From the NCBI GenBank assembly GCA_963725615.1, contig CAVRZO010000003.1, positions 248,001-312,000 of the forward strand: a DNA stretch of 64,000 nucleotides, read 5' to 3'. The notes under the pieces were generated by a model. The model did not search any database. It was not told the DNA's origin and was given only the letters and a program-made list of their open reading frames with translations. Positions 50,167-63,951 of the stretch are shown one piece after another (the stretch's first letter is position 1; the number at the start of each line of letters is the position of its first letter). Position numbers and translations under genes: made by a program. The stretch is from JAIQFF01 sp963725615. GTDB lineage: Bacteria > Acidobacteriota > Terriglobia > Terriglobales > Acidobacteriaceae.

Positions 50167-50535
50167 TTGGTGGATCCATCGAAAACATCATGGTCAACGC
50201 GCGGCGCACTCCCGACCAGGGTTGCGTTCTGCATTGCTGTGCTGGGCTTACTCTCGGTCGCTCCCGTAGAGGCTCAAAATACCCCAGGCCTGCGCAAACT
50301 GGTGTACAAGGTGGCTCCCAAGTATCCCCGCGAACTGAAGCAGAATGCGATTGGCGGAATCGTTCGCTTGTCAATCTCGATCAACCCCAATGGCTCGGTG
50401 GCGAGAATCTCGCCCCTCGGGGGAAACCCCATCCTTGTCGATGCCGCTACCTTAGCGGTCAAGCAGTGGAAATATGTGCCGGCCGATCGTCCGACCACCA
50501 CCCAGGTCCAGTTGGATTTCATTCCGAGTCAGTAG
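50167..50535 (+). CDS. TonB C-terminal-like exported protein
   Basis: 122 residues. Signal peptide (VAFCIAVLGLLSVAPVEAQ), then a TonB C-terminal-like module: VYKVAPKYPRELKQNAIGGIVRLSISINPNGSVARISPLGGNPILVDAATLAVKQWKYVP. The full TonB membrane anchor and Pro-rich spacer are missing, so it is not a complete energy transducer. It probably binds envelope or cell-wall partners. TTG (50167) or GTG (50170) start, with AGGA about 8 bases before TTG. An M23 peptidase gene follows 69 bases downstream on the same strand. Confidence 0.78.
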   Translation: MVDPSKTSWSTRGALPTRVAFCIAVLGLLSVAPVEAQNTPGLRKLVYKVAPKYPRELKQNAIGGIVRLSISINPNGSVARISPLGGNPILVDAATLAVKQWKYVPADRPTTTQVQLDFIPSQ

Positions 50536-50604
50536 CCGTTCTACGGCAGGTTCACTCGCCGCGGATTGTGAACCGCGAATTTTCTCAGGAATGCTAGGCT
50601 GGTA

Positions 50605-51537
50605 ATGGAGTCTTTCAAATTGTCGTCTGCTGCCGTCTACCGCTGCTGCTTGCTGCTCGCCTGCGTGACCTTTGCCGCGCCACAGCAAGCCATCGGCAAA
50701 AGCAAGGCCGCAACTGCCAACGCCGTGGCCGCCCGCTCCTGGACCGTCCGGCGGCAACCCGAACAACTGGTGAATGGAGCTCCCGTTGTTTTTGAAGTTG
50801 TGCCGCCTGTGCGACTGACCGATCTCTCCGCCAAGTGGCTCGATCATGAAGTTCTCTTCAGCTATGACGCCGCCTCAAAAGCCTGGTACGGGATTGCGGG
50901 AGTGAGTCTGGAAACTCGTCCGGGGGTCTATGCTCTGGAACTAAAAGGAACAACTGCCCGGTCGGAAGAAATCACGTTGTCCAAAAATATTGCGATCCGG
51001 GCTGCGAAGTATCCCAGCATCGCGGTGACGGTCGCCAAGCGATATACCGAACCCAGCAAGGAACAACTGGAGCGCATCCACCAGGACAAGGCAGTCAAGC
51101 AGGACGTGTTTCAGCATACCGATCCGGAACGCGAGTGGTCCGGAAAATTTCGTCCACCGGTAGAGGTGCCGATTTCAGACGTCTTCGGTACCCGCCGCAC
51201 CTTTAACGGCAAAGTTCAAAGCATGCACCAGGGACTGGATTACGCAGCCCCGACCGGCACGCCCGTGTCGGCCGTAAATTCCGGAACGGTTCTGCTGGCT
51301 GGCCCTTTGTATTTCGAAGGTGACTGCGTGGTGCTCGATCACGGACAGGGGTTGCTGACGCTTTACCTTCATCTTTCGGAAATCAAGGTAAAGCAAGGGG
51401 AGCGAGTCGCGCGCGGACAGCAGATCGGTCTGAGCGGGGGCACGGGACGGGCTACCGGACCTCATCTCCACCTGGCCGTACGCTGGCAGGGCGTGTACCT
51501 GAACCCTGCCACGCTTCTGACCCTCAAGCTGCCATAA
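50605..51537 (+). CDS. M23 family (LytM-type) metallopeptidase
   Basis: 310 residues. Signal peptide (CCLLLACVTFAAPQQA). A beta-rich middle region (50-140) precedes the LytM domain (about 190-305). The zinc ligands are in HQGLDYA (first His and Asp) and GPHLHLAV (last two His), all intact. GTRRTFNGKVQSM is the family strand. The target is probably cross-linked peptidoglycan in the periplasm. It follows the TonB-like gene and may be co-transcribed. Confidence 0.92.
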   Translation: MESFKLSSAAVYRCCLLLACVTFAAPQQAIGKSKAATANAVAARSWTVRRQPEQLVNGAPVVFEVVPPVRLTDLSAKWLDHEVLFSYDAASKAWYGIAGVSLETRPGVYALELKGTTARSEEITLSKNIAIRAAKYPSIAVTVAKRYTEPSKEQLERIHQDKAVKQDVFQHTDPEREWSGKFRPPVEVPISDVFGTRRTFNGKVQSMHQGLDYAAPTGTPVSAVNSGTVLLAGPLYFEGDCVVLDHGQGLLTLYLHLSEIKVKQGERVARGQQIGLSGGTGRATGPHLHLAVRWQGVYLNPATLLTLKLP

Positions 51538-51581
51538 GGCCGGCGAGTTTCATCACCGCACACAGATCTAATTGCACCGCG

Positions 51582-53543
51582 TCACAGCCTGCCATCCATG
51601 ACCCTTCCTGCCCCGTTACCACCACGAAGAATGGGGAAGGAGCGGACTGAGTTTCGCAAGTCCAGATTTCTGACCAACCGGTGCAGGTAGTTGGCGTGCA
51701 CTCCCAGGATTCGAGCTGCGTCGGTATAGCTGCCTTTGGCTTCCTCCAGGGCGGTAAGAATGAGATGTTTTTTCAATTGCGTGACCGCCACGTGATATTT
51801 CGCCTCGTACACGCCCGGCGCCCGGTCTTTCTCAGTAACCGACTCGGGTAGGTCTTCCGGGCGGATTGAATCGGACACCCCTAACACCAGCGCCCGCTCG
51901 ATGGCATTTTCAAGTTCGCGCACGTTGCCCGGCCAGTTGTAGTTCATCAGCCCAGCCATGGCTTCAGGAGAAATCTTCTTGGGCTTTACTTTGCACTTGA
52001 CGGCAAACTTGGCGACAAAATACTCCGCCAGAATGGGAATGTCTTGCAGGCGCTCGCGCAAGCTGGGCAGGACCAGTGAGACTACATTCAACCGGTAATA
52101 AAGATCTTCGCGAAAGGTTCGGGCCTTTACCGCCGCTGCCAGATCTTTGTTAGTGGCCGCGATCAGGCGTATGTCGATTGAGATCGGACGGGAACCTCCC
52201 AGGCGCTCGAACTCACGCTCCTGCAGGACGCGCAGCAGCTTGACCTGCAACGCCGGCGCCAGCTCACCGATTTCGTCCAGAAACACCACGCCGCCATCAG
52301 CCATTTCGAGGCGGCCTTTTTTCTGGACCGCGGCGCCGGTAAACGCGCCCCGCTCATAGCCGAACAGCTCGCTCTCCAGCAAGCCTTCCGGAATGGCCGC
52401 GCAGTTGATGGCGACAAAAGGCCGGCTGGCGCGCGGACTGTTGCGGTGAATGGCCCGCGCGACCAGTTCTTTTCCGGTCCCACTTTCGCCGCCTACCAGC
52501 ACCGTGGATTCCGTCGGAGCCACCCGCGACAGGAAACGGTAGACCTCTTTGATCGCGGCGCTTTCACCGACCATGTTGTGCTGGAGGTTGATCTCCGCCG
52601 CCAGCCGCTGATTTTCCTGCTCCAGCCACTGCAGCCGCCTCGCGTTTTCCAACGCCACCGCGGAGATGCCCGCAATGCTGGCCACAAGTTCGAGATGGTC
52701 GCGATCAAAACGGGTGCCTGGACTGGTGGTGTCCAGGTAGATGCAACCCAACACTTTTTTAAACACGATCAGGGGCACGCACAGCAACGAGCGCACTTTA
52801 GAGCTCACCAGGCTGTCCACGCCGTTGAAACCTCCGCTCCCCGGCACGTCCGCCCCCAGAATCGCCACTCCCTGGTCCATGACCTGGCGAGTGATGGTGC
52901 GGCTTACGCGCACCGGTTCCGCCCCCTTGGCCGGTCCGGGATGGGCGAAGAGAGAAGAAAACTTTTCGCTGCCTTTGCCATCCAGCAGGATGGCACCGCG
53001 CTCGGCAGGCACCACTTCAAAAATCAGTTCCAGAATTTGCGCCTGCAATTGGTCGAGGTCAGAAATGGAATGGACCACGCGGCTGATTTTCAGCAGCGCG
53101 TTCAGGTTCCGTCCCAGCCGCGAGGCCGCTGGTAATTCTCTCAAGATTCGCTCGGGCTGAAGATAGAGGACATCCTGCGGGCGTATTTGTGCCGTGGCCT
53201 GTGTCAAGCGGTCGTCGAACTCCACGCCTTGTGGGGCCGTTTCATCCGTTTCTTCTTTCAGCAGGAACACCAGAACAGATTCGCCCACCGAGATCTGGTC
53301 TCCGTGGCTCAGCTGTTTCTCCGAAACGACCCTGCCGTTCACAAACGTCCCGTTGCGACTGTCCAGATCGCGAAGTTTGTATCCATCGGCTTCGCGGGCG
53401 AGTACGCAGTGCCGTCGTGAGAGGGAGAGGTCGCTGATGGCCAGCGAATTGGAGGGGTCTCGTCCGATTCGGACCTCCGTTTCGGTCAAGAAATAAGTCG
53501 AGTCTGCCAAGGGTCCAGTCGCTACCTGTATTCTGGGTTTCAC
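51582..53543 (-). CDS. FHA-GAF sigma-54 interaction AAA+ transcription activator
   Basis: 653 residues. The FHA domain (1-95; VRIGRDPSNSLAISDLSLSRRHCVL, LRDLDSRNGTFVNG) reads phosphothreonine. A GAF domain follows (about 140-300). The AAA+ core has GESGTGKE (Walker A, about 350) and GAFTGA (about 396), the sigma-54 contact loop. A C-terminal Fis-type helix-turn-helix (ALEEAKGSYTDAARILGVHANYLHRLVRN) completes it. Such regulators activate sigma-54 promoters when a kinase signal or small ligand is present. Start ATG at 53543. No target promoter with the TGGC-N9-TTGC pattern was found in the window. Confidence 0.93.
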   Translation of the reverse strand: MKPRIQVATGPLADSTYFLTETEVRIGRDPSNSLAISDLSLSRRHCVLAREADGYKLRDLDSRNGTFVNGRVVSEKQLSHGDQISVGESVLVFLLKEETDETAPQGVEFDDRLTQATAQIRPQDVLYLQPERILRELPAASRLGRNLNALLKISRVVHSISDLDQLQAQILELIFEVVPAERGAILLDGKGSEKFSSLFAHPGPAKGAEPVRVSRTITRQVMDQGVAILGADVPGSGGFNGVDSLVSSKVRSLLCVPLIVFKKVLGCIYLDTTSPGTRFDRDHLELVASIAGISAVALENARRLQWLEQENQRLAAEINLQHNMVGESAAIKEVYRFLSRVAPTESTVLVGGESGTGKELVARAIHRNSPRASRPFVAINCAAIPEGLLESELFGYERGAFTGAAVQKKGRLEMADGGVVFLDEIGELAPALQVKLLRVLQEREFERLGGSRPISIDIRLIAATNKDLAAAVKARTFREDLYYRLNVVSLVLPSLRERLQDIPILAEYFVAKFAVKCKVKPKKISPEAMAGLMNYNWPGNVRELENAIERALVLGVSDSIRPEDLPESVTEKDRAPGVYEAKYHVAVTQLKKHLILTALEEAKGSYTDAARILGVHANYLHRLVRNLDLRNSVRSFPILRGGNGAGRVMDGRL

Positions 53544-53973
53544 CGTTTTCGAGCCTCGTTCGAGGTAAACGGTTTAGCATACTTTCTGGTTTTGAGAACA
53601 GTGGCCCGCCATCTTGTTCCACTATCCGAACAGATATATCTCTATCCGGTTGGATAGTGGTTGCGGCGCGTTTCCCGCCGAAATGGCATACCGAATTGCG
53701 CATAACAATATTAAAATCATAACGATAGAGACTATTCTGTGATTTTCAGGGCGAGCTCTTAGGATGGCTGGATACGTGCGACATGCCGGGCAGCGTCGGC
53801 TCGGCAAAAAGCGACGGGGGAAGCGCTTTCTGAGTTTCTGCCGGGATACGCTGGTCGGGAATCCGGGGGACCCCCTCATCGGATTCCCGATCGTTTCTAA
53901 CCGCCGGGAACTCCCAACTGAGAACCGAGAACTGCTTCTTAAGAAATCACAACCGCGTCTGCCCCAGATGTCG
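53544..53973. other. Gene-poor region upstream of the sigma-54 activator
   Basis: 430 bases. Holds the inverted repeat at 53619-53660, which could be the operator of the activator gene. The 98-codon frame 53764-54060 (+) overlaps lhr and has no family features, so it is not called. Confidence 0.5.
53619..53660. repeat. Inverted repeat, possible operator
   Basis: Perfect 9-base arms CCACTATCC (53619-53627) and GGATAGTGG (53652-53660), with a 24-base AT-rich spacer (ATATATC). It is 76 bases upstream of the activator's ATG on the minus strand. The AT-rich spacer suggests a protein-binding or promoter site rather than a terminator. Confidence 0.4.
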
Positions 53974-58605
<4,632 letters not shown>

Positions 58606-58660
58606 CGGCAATATTCTAACACGCGACTTTCGTAAAACATTCGCCTACGGAACGAACCAC

Positions 58661-58703
58661 GTAGCCCCGGACGCCCTCGTCCGGGCAGGCGAGCAAAGCT
58701 CGC
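58661..58703. repeat. Palindromic element with GTAG edge
   Basis: Starts GTAGCCCCGGACG and contains hairpins CCCGGACG/CGTCCGGG and GGCGAGC/GCTCGCC. Related in edge and composition to the family-C elements. Confidence 0.65.
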
Positions 58704-58796
58704 CAGAGAGCACGCATAGTGTCACAAATTTCAACCTGAAAACCCAGCACGCAGAAGAAATCCAAATCGCGCCCTCGCTGATGGATGAGAGCGAAG

Positions 58797-58842
58797 GTAG
58801 CGGAGCTTTGCTCCGCCGGGCAGGTGGGACACCTGCCCCTAC
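58797..58842. repeat. Palindromic element with GTAG...CTAC ends
   Basis: 46 bases framed by GTAG and CTAC, holding two short hairpins (CGGAGCTTTGCTCCG and CAGGTGGGACACCTG). The GGAGC...GCTCC unit also occurs in the element at 40960. Confidence 0.7.
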
Positions 58843-58854
58843 GCGAGCACAGAA

Positions 58855-59040
58855 GGTTTGACGTTCTCTGGACTAGCGACCCTGATCCGGGTCACAAGAC
58901 AAAAACCCACCGGTCGTCTGCTTGGGGCGTGCTCGGGTCGACGACCGATGGGCTACCGTTTCTCCTTACTCACCCTGTTGTTTTCAGGAGTAATTGAACC
59001 TATTAAACCCTACTCCGAGAGAAAGTTTCGTCCTTTTTTG
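58855..59040 (+). ncRNA. ssrS: Candidate 6S RNA
   Basis: About 185 bases, the usual length. A closing stem pairs TTCTCT-GGA (58864-58872) with TCC-G-AGAGAA (59014-59023, one bulge). The upper part has CGACCCTGATCCG (58878-58890), then GGGGCGTGCTCGGGTCG (58924-58940), then ACGACCGATGGGCTACC. This resembles the conserved order CCCUGAGCCG ... GGUGAGCAUGCUCGGUCC ... GAGAAGCC of E. coli 6S RNA. CGACCC can pair with GGGTCG in the upper stem, and a strong 13-bp stem (58906-58918 with 58939-58951, one mismatch) is possible. A run of six T (CTTTTTTG) ends it. 6S RNA binds sigma-70 holoenzyme in stationary phase. Identification is by eye and uncertain at the ends. Confidence 0.55.
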
Positions 59041-59062
59041 TAAATATTTGTAATTCAATTTT

Positions 59063-59890
59063 TTACTCTGGAATTCCTACCGGCCGTGCCGCCATCAATT
59101 CGGTAAAGCGCGGGTCCTTGCGTAAGCCGGCAAACTCCGCATCCTTATACACATCGTCGATCCCCTTATAGCCTTCTTCCATGGCCCGGCGCAGGCATTG
59201 CAATGAGCGGTCGGTGATCCCACTTTGGGCATAGAGCCTCGCCAGCACATAATAAAAATGGGCCCGGTCCCCCGGGGACGACATCTGGGCCAGCACGCCG
59301 GAGTGGGAGGTCCGCTCGAAAATCTCCGGGTCCAGTTGCAGCGCCTGATTGTAACTGACGCTGGCTTTCACGTAGTCCTTCTTGGAAAAGTAGGCGGCCC
59401 CCAGGTTGCTGTAGAACGACGCCGAATCCTCGCGCAGTTTGATGGCGTCCTCGTAGCGTTTGATGGCGGCGCCGTACTTCTTTTGCAGATAGAAAATTAC
59501 GCCCAGATTGTTGTGGGCATCGGCAAACTGGCGGTCCACCTTGATGGCGCGCTCAAAGTCCTTGCGGGCGTCGCTGAAGCGTCCCATCTGCAGCTCGTTG
59601 ATGCCAATCTTGTTGTAGAGCGCGGCGTTGGCGGGTTTCTTTGCCAGCGCAGCGCGGTAATAGTCGAGCGCGTCCAAGTAGGATTTTTCCGCTCGCAGCA
59701 CGTCGCCGCGCTGTTCCAGATCGGCGGGCGCCGCATCCGGAGGAGGCGCCTCGGCACGGCGAACCGCGGGCGAGCTGACCTCCACCTGCTCGGTGGAACG
59801 AGTCTGATCAAAGTGGTGAATCTGAGCCAGCAGGGAAGGGGTGGGGAAAATCGCTGCCAGCAGGACGTACGACAGATATTGACGACCCAT
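59063..59890 (-). CDS. Secreted TPR protein
   Basis: 275 residues. Signal peptide (YLSYVLLAAIFPTPSLLAQ). Linker rich in Ser, Ala and Pro, then four or more TPRs from about residue 60: ADLEQRGDVLRAEKSYLDALDYYRAALAKKPANAALYNKIGINELQMGRFSDARKDFERAIK, AHNNLGVIFYLQKKYGAAIKRYEDAIKL, ASFYSNLGAAYFSKKDYVKASVSYNQALQLDPE. A shorter helical tail follows. It is 42 bases downstream of the penicillin-binding protein gene on the same strand, so a role in the same envelope pathway is possible. Confidence 0.82.
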   Translation of the reverse strand: MGRQYLSYVLLAAIFPTPSLLAQIHHFDQTRSTEQVEVSSPAVRRAEAPPPDAAPADLEQRGDVLRAEKSYLDALDYYRAALAKKPANAALYNKIGINELQMGRFSDARKDFERAIKVDRQFADAHNNLGVIFYLQKKYGAAIKRYEDAIKLREDSASFYSNLGAAYFSKKDYVKASVSYNQALQLDPEIFERTSHSGVLAQMSSPGDRAHFYYVLARLYAQSGITDRSLQCLRRAMEEGYKGIDDVYKDAEFAGLRKDPRFTELMAARPVGIPE

Positions 59891-59932
59891 AAGTCCGCTC
59901 CTGAAGACAGAGCCAACTCGGTGCGGGCCCGT

Positions 59933-62521
59933 CTACTGAGGACTCTTACCGTTACCGCCTGTGTCCGCCGGTTTGGCCGGCGGATCATTAGACGGTTTGT
60001 CATCCTTAAAGATACCCGCAATTTTGCCAAAAAACCCCTTTTTCTTTTTGGGGTCTTCCGCCGTGGCGCTGGCTGGGGTCCCGGGTGCACCGGGTTCGGC
60101 GCCGGGAGGCGGGGGCGGAAGGGCCTTATCGCCGCCTAAACCAAAGACCCGGCTGAAGAATCCACGCATTCCCGTGCTCTGGTCGCAGGTCTCGCTGGGC
60201 TCCGTACCTGCAATGAAGGCCGCGCTGTAATCTTCCGGACAAGCAGGCGTCGCCAGCAGATTGGTGGTCTTGTCGAGCTGCACGTCCACCACGCCCGCGG
60301 GCTGGGGGAACTCGCGTGCATCGGAGTACTGGGGCAGCGTGACCGCTTTCTTCATGAACTCTGCCCAGATGGGAGCGGCAGTCTGGGCCCCGCTCAGGCG
60401 AATATCGCTGTAATCGTCATAACCCACCCACACGATGCAGAGCAGGTTGCTGGTGTAGCCGGCGAACCAGCCATCATGCGAACTCCCCGTCTTTCCGGCT
60501 GCCGGAGCAGTGAATCCGCGAAGGCGCACCGGGTACGCCGTGCCGAAATTCATTACTCCTTCCATCATCGTGGTCATGAGGTAAGCCACGCGAGGATCGA
60601 GCACCGCGCGGGCCTCCGGTTTGAAATCGAGGACGATGTCGCCGTTGGCGTTTCGCACCGAGTTGACCACGGTCGGCGATATGCGCACCCCGGCGTTGGC
60701 AAAGACGGTGTAGGCCGCCGCCATGTCCATGGGAGTGGCATCGTAAGCGCCCAATGCCATGGCGGGCGTGGCCTTCACGGATGCAATTCCAGCCGCTTTC
60801 GCTAAGTCGGCCACTTTTTCGTAGCCCACTTCTTCCGCCAGCTTTACGGTCGCGTTGTTCAACGACAACGCCAGCGCATAGCGCGCGGTCACGTCGCCGT
60901 GATACTCCTCTTTGTAATTGCGGGGCTCGTAAATCTGGTCGCCGTAGGCAAATGAGCCGGGCGCGTCCTGCACCGTTGAGGCCGGAGTAAACACCGGGTT
61001 GGATCCGTCCAACGCCGTGTTCATAGCGGCAGCGTAGACGAAGGGTTTGAAAATGGATCCCGTCGGACGCTTCGCTACCGCGTGGTTCAACTGGCTGACG
61101 CCGTAGTTCCGTCCGCCCACCAGGGCCAGGACTTCTCCGGTGTGCGGATCCATTACCACCATTGCGACCTGCGCCTGAGGTCCGGGCAAGACCTTGGTCT
61201 CGTACTTGTTCTTTCCGATCTTTGTCCGCTTCGTGCGCAGCTTCGTGACCTGATCATCTACCAGCTTCATTCCGGTTTCGACTGCGGCCGCCGCGGCTTT
61301 CTGCAGGTCGGGATCAATAGTCGAGTAAATTCGATAGCCCTGGTCGTTCATCTGGCGTTCGTCGAGTTTGCTGATCAGCGTTTCGCGAAGCAGATCAACG
61401 AAGTAGGGCGCGTCGCTGGCTTCGACGTTGGGCGGAGCCAATTTCAGCGGTGTGGCCTTGGCCTTCTCAGCATCCGCCTTGGAGAGGGTGTGAGTTTCCA
61501 CCATCGTGTCGAGCACCAGGTTGCGACGTTCCAGGGCCCGCTCGGGATGGCGATACGGCGACAAATAGCTGGGCGCCTGGATAATTCCGGCGATCAGCGC
61601 GGCTTCCGCCGGGGTTAGGTCTTTCAGATCTTTGTTGAAGTATGCTCGCGCCGCCTGGGCAAAGCCACTGATCGTGAACGAACCGCGCTGGCCCAGATCG
61701 ACGCGATTGGCATAGAACTCGAAAATCTGCTGTTTGCTGAGCTTCTGTTCCATCTCGAGAGCAATCAGCATTTCCGACAATTTGCGCTTTACCGTTTTCT
61801 CCGGAGTCAGGAAGAACGCACGTGAAAGCTGCATGGTGATGGTCGAGCCGCCCTGCTCGTGCCGTCCGTGGGTTACATCTACCCAGGTCGCTTCGGCCAG
61901 GCGCAGGAAGTTCACGCCGCCGTGCTGAAAAAAACGCCGGTCTTCGATGGCCAGTACTGCATCCACCATCAACTTCGGAATCTCGTCGTAGGTAACCAGT
62001 TCGCGCTTGGACCGCTGCCCTGCGTCGAACAAAGATGTGATCATCTGCGGTTCAAGTTCGTAAGCGGCCAGCTCGCCCGATTTGCTGGTGATGCTTGCAA
62101 CCTTGCCGGCCTGCACGCGGATGATGGCTGATTCCGGGCTGTGATAGGAATCCGGACCAGGCTTGATCTCGATGCTGCCTTCGAACAAGCGATAACTGCC
62201 CATCGGCGATTTGCCATCTTTGTCCGAATAGCCGGCGCGGCGCAGCTGGGCGGCAATGTCCTTGGGTTCAATCTTCTCGCCCACCTGGACGGGGCGCGAA
62301 ATCGCGTAAATGCGGGCGGAGTTGCCGAAAACCGGACCCTTGAACCGCTGGTCAATCATCCGGCCGAACTTGACGTAGTAATAGGTGAAGAACGCCCCGC
62401 CTATGGTCCCCATGACAAGAAAGACCACCAACGCCGCCCGCAGCAGAGGATCATGAGTGAACCATCCTTTGCCGGGCTTGCCGGTCGGGTTACCAGTCGG
62501 GATCTTGAGTTTTATGGCCAC
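59933..62521 (-). CDS. Bifunctional penicillin-binding protein (class A, PBP1b-like)
   Basis: 862 residues. A short cytoplasmic segment and one membrane helix (LLRAALVVFLVMGTIGGAFFTYYY) are followed by a UB2H-like region (80-150). The glycosyltransferase domain has AIEDRRFFQHGGVNFLRLAEA and GGSTITMQLSRAFFLTPEKTVKRKLSEMLIALEME. The transpeptidase domain has the SxxK motif in RPTGSIFKPFVY (about 484), SLNN and KTGSS, so all catalytic residues are present. The C-terminal 100 residues are Pro/Gly/Lys-rich and probably disordered. Makes and cross-links glycan strands in the periplasm. Confidence 0.94.
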   Translation of the reverse strand: MAIKLKIPTGNPTGKPGKGWFTHDPLLRAALVVFLVMGTIGGAFFTYYYVKFGRMIDQRFKGPVFGNSARIYAISRPVQVGEKIEPKDIAAQLRRAGYSDKDGKSPMGSYRLFEGSIEIKPGPDSYHSPESAIIRVQAGKVASITSKSGELAAYELEPQMITSLFDAGQRSKRELVTYDEIPKLMVDAVLAIEDRRFFQHGGVNFLRLAEATWVDVTHGRHEQGGSTITMQLSRAFFLTPEKTVKRKLSEMLIALEMEQKLSKQQIFEFYANRVDLGQRGSFTISGFAQAARAYFNKDLKDLTPAEAALIAGIIQAPSYLSPYRHPERALERRNLVLDTMVETHTLSKADAEKAKATPLKLAPPNVEASDAPYFVDLLRETLISKLDERQMNDQGYRIYSTIDPDLQKAAAAAVETGMKLVDDQVTKLRTKRTKIGKNKYETKVLPGPQAQVAMVVMDPHTGEVLALVGGRNYGVSQLNHAVAKRPTGSIFKPFVYAAAMNTALDGSNPVFTPASTVQDAPGSFAYGDQIYEPRNYKEEYHGDVTARYALALSLNNATVKLAEEVGYEKVADLAKAAGIASVKATPAMALGAYDATPMDMAAAYTVFANAGVRISPTVVNSVRNANGDIVLDFKPEARAVLDPRVAYLMTTMMEGVMNFGTAYPVRLRGFTAPAAGKTGSSHDGWFAGYTSNLLCIVWVGYDDYSDIRLSGAQTAAPIWAEFMKKAVTLPQYSDAREFPQPAGVVDVQLDKTTNLLATPACPEDYSAAFIAGTEPSETCDQSTGMRGFFSRVFGLGGDKALPPPPPGAEPGAPGTPASATAEDPKKKKGFFGKIAGIFKDDKPSNDPPAKPADTGGNGKSPQ

Positions 62522-62718
62522 AATTCAAATGATTGGATGCGCGCTACGGGCTTAGACGACGGAGCGTACCCTCGCCGTTATCCGAGACCGAAAGATCCCT
62601 TGCGGAAGAGATAGTCTATTTTAACCCCTTCGGCCCGCAGGTACAGTTTGGCAGGCAGATACGCCAATGCGGGATTTTCCATTCATTTCCCAAAGCTGGC
62701 GCCTCCCGTACCGTGGAA

Positions 62719-63951
62719 CTAGTCCGTTACCGCGAATGGGAAGTTGTTCGAGACAGTCAAGTCTGGAACCGTGTGCGTTAGCGTGCCAGTGGTCGGGTCG
62801 GCGGTGAGCACCGAAAACTTGGTGCCAAAAAGAGTGTCGATGCAAAATGCCGCGCCGCCTCCCTGATCAAACTGACAGTCCGCGACAAAAGGCAGAGTGG
62901 TGAAAGGGGATCCCGGCAGTGCCGTCAGGGCCCCGGTGGTGCTGTCGAGCTGGAAACCCTCGATGGCGGCAGTCGCCCCGGTGCTGTCAGAGCCAAACAC
63001 ATAGACAAACTTTCCGCTGGGTGACAACACGAACTCGAAAGGAGCTGACGTCGTCAGGAATGGCGAACCGGCGACGGGGGTAGGCGCCCCGGTTGTGGGA
63101 TCAATGGAGAACACGTAAACATGATGGTCGTTAATTGAGTTCCCCTGATCGAGGATGCCTGCGACTCCCAGCAGGAATTTTCCGCTGGCGTCCGCGTGTA
63201 CTGTGGCCACGCCCAGAGGGAACGGGCTTCCCGCGATCTCGGTAAGTCCGCCGTTATTCTGGTCGATGGAGAAAGCACCTACCGGATTCGAGGGCGAAAG
63301 CTGTCCCGCGTAAAGGAACTTCCCGCTTCCGTCGACTGCCATACTGTCCGCGCTGATCAGATTGAAACTCTGGAAGGGTGATCCGGGAGACGGCGTCAGC
63401 ACGCCAGTGGTCGAATTGATCTGGAATACCGCAATTTCTCCAATGACTTCACCACCCACAAAAAGAAAGCGCCCTGCAGGATCGGTGACGGCCGTATCTG
63501 CTCCTCCTGGGGCTGAAAACGGACTTCCTGGGATAATCGTCAAAGCTCCGCTCGTGCGGTCAATCGCAAAGGCTTGCACCGTGGAGTCACCCATTGGAAT
63601 GTAGAGGAACTTCTTGTTGACGATAATCATGTTATCGGTGGAACTGCTCGGGAGCGTTGGGGGTGTAACCGAGGTGATGGCCGTGAAAGTCCCAGTAGTG
63701 CTGAGGCCGGCGGTCAGAATGTTGCTGCTGCCGAGGTAGTACAGCAGGGCGGCACTATTTCCTCCACCTCCGCCGCCGGGGTTCGTTCCTGGCCCGCAAA
63801 CCGTGCCATTGGTCGATGTCCCACCGGTCGTGCCGCCGGAGCCGGCGCTGCTGCTTAAGGTCGCAGTCGGACAGGCACTGCCACATCCGGCCCACCCCAA
63901 CATCGCGGTCGCGGCGAGCACCAGAAAAAGGATCCTGTTCCTCAGCTTCAT
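62719..63951 (-). CDS. Exported beta-propeller lipoprotein (lactonase-like)
   Basis: 410 residues from ATG 63951, with GGAGG 4 bases upstream; the frame to 63966 has no such site. Lipoprotein signal (ILFLVLAATAMLGWAGC), a Gly/Ser/Thr-rich linker, then six or seven propeller blades. These show the repeated pattern TGALTxxPGSPF (for example RTSGALTIIPGSPF, TTGVLTPSPGSPF, TTGAPTPVAGSPF, TTGALTALPGSPF) and D-x-S-GKFL/V-Y. This is the 6-phosphogluconolactonase-like propeller used as binding modules in many bacteria. No catalytic residue could be assigned. It is next to the penicillin-binding protein, with a 197-base spacer. Confidence 0.85.
   Translation of the reverse strand: MKLRNRILFLVLAATAMLGWAGCGSACPTATLSSSAGSGGTTGGTSTNGTVCGPGTNPGGGGGGNSAALLYYLGSSNILTAGLSTTGTFTAITSVTPPTLPSSSTDNMIIVNKKFLYIPMGDSTVQAFAIDRTSGALTIIPGSPFSAPGGADTAVTDPAGRFLFVGGEVIGEIAVFQINSTTGVLTPSPGSPFQSFNLISADSMAVDGSGKFLYAGQLSPSNPVGAFSIDQNNGGLTEIAGSPFPLGVATVHADASGKFLLGVAGILDQGNSINDHHVYVFSIDPTTGAPTPVAGSPFLTTSAPFEFVLSPSGKFVYVFGSDSTGATAAIEGFQLDSTTGALTALPGSPFTTLPFVADCQFDQGGGAAFCIDTLFGTKFSVLTADPTTGTLTHTVPDLTVSNNFPFAVTD

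Larger units (their letters stand above)
58612..59062. other. Intergenic region with repeats and a candidate 6S RNA
   Basis: About 450 bases between the lhr start (58605) and the end of the TPR gene (59063). The first half (58661-58842) is made of palindromic elements. The second half is occupied by the candidate 6S RNA on the + strand. The lhr promoter must be in the region near 58610-58660 or above; not recognised. Confidence 0.6.

Noticed and set aside
53590..53620. Sigma-54 promoter (TGGCCCG...TTGT) near the activator gene
   Set aside because: Spacing is one base too long, the GC element is missing, and it faces away from the activator gene.
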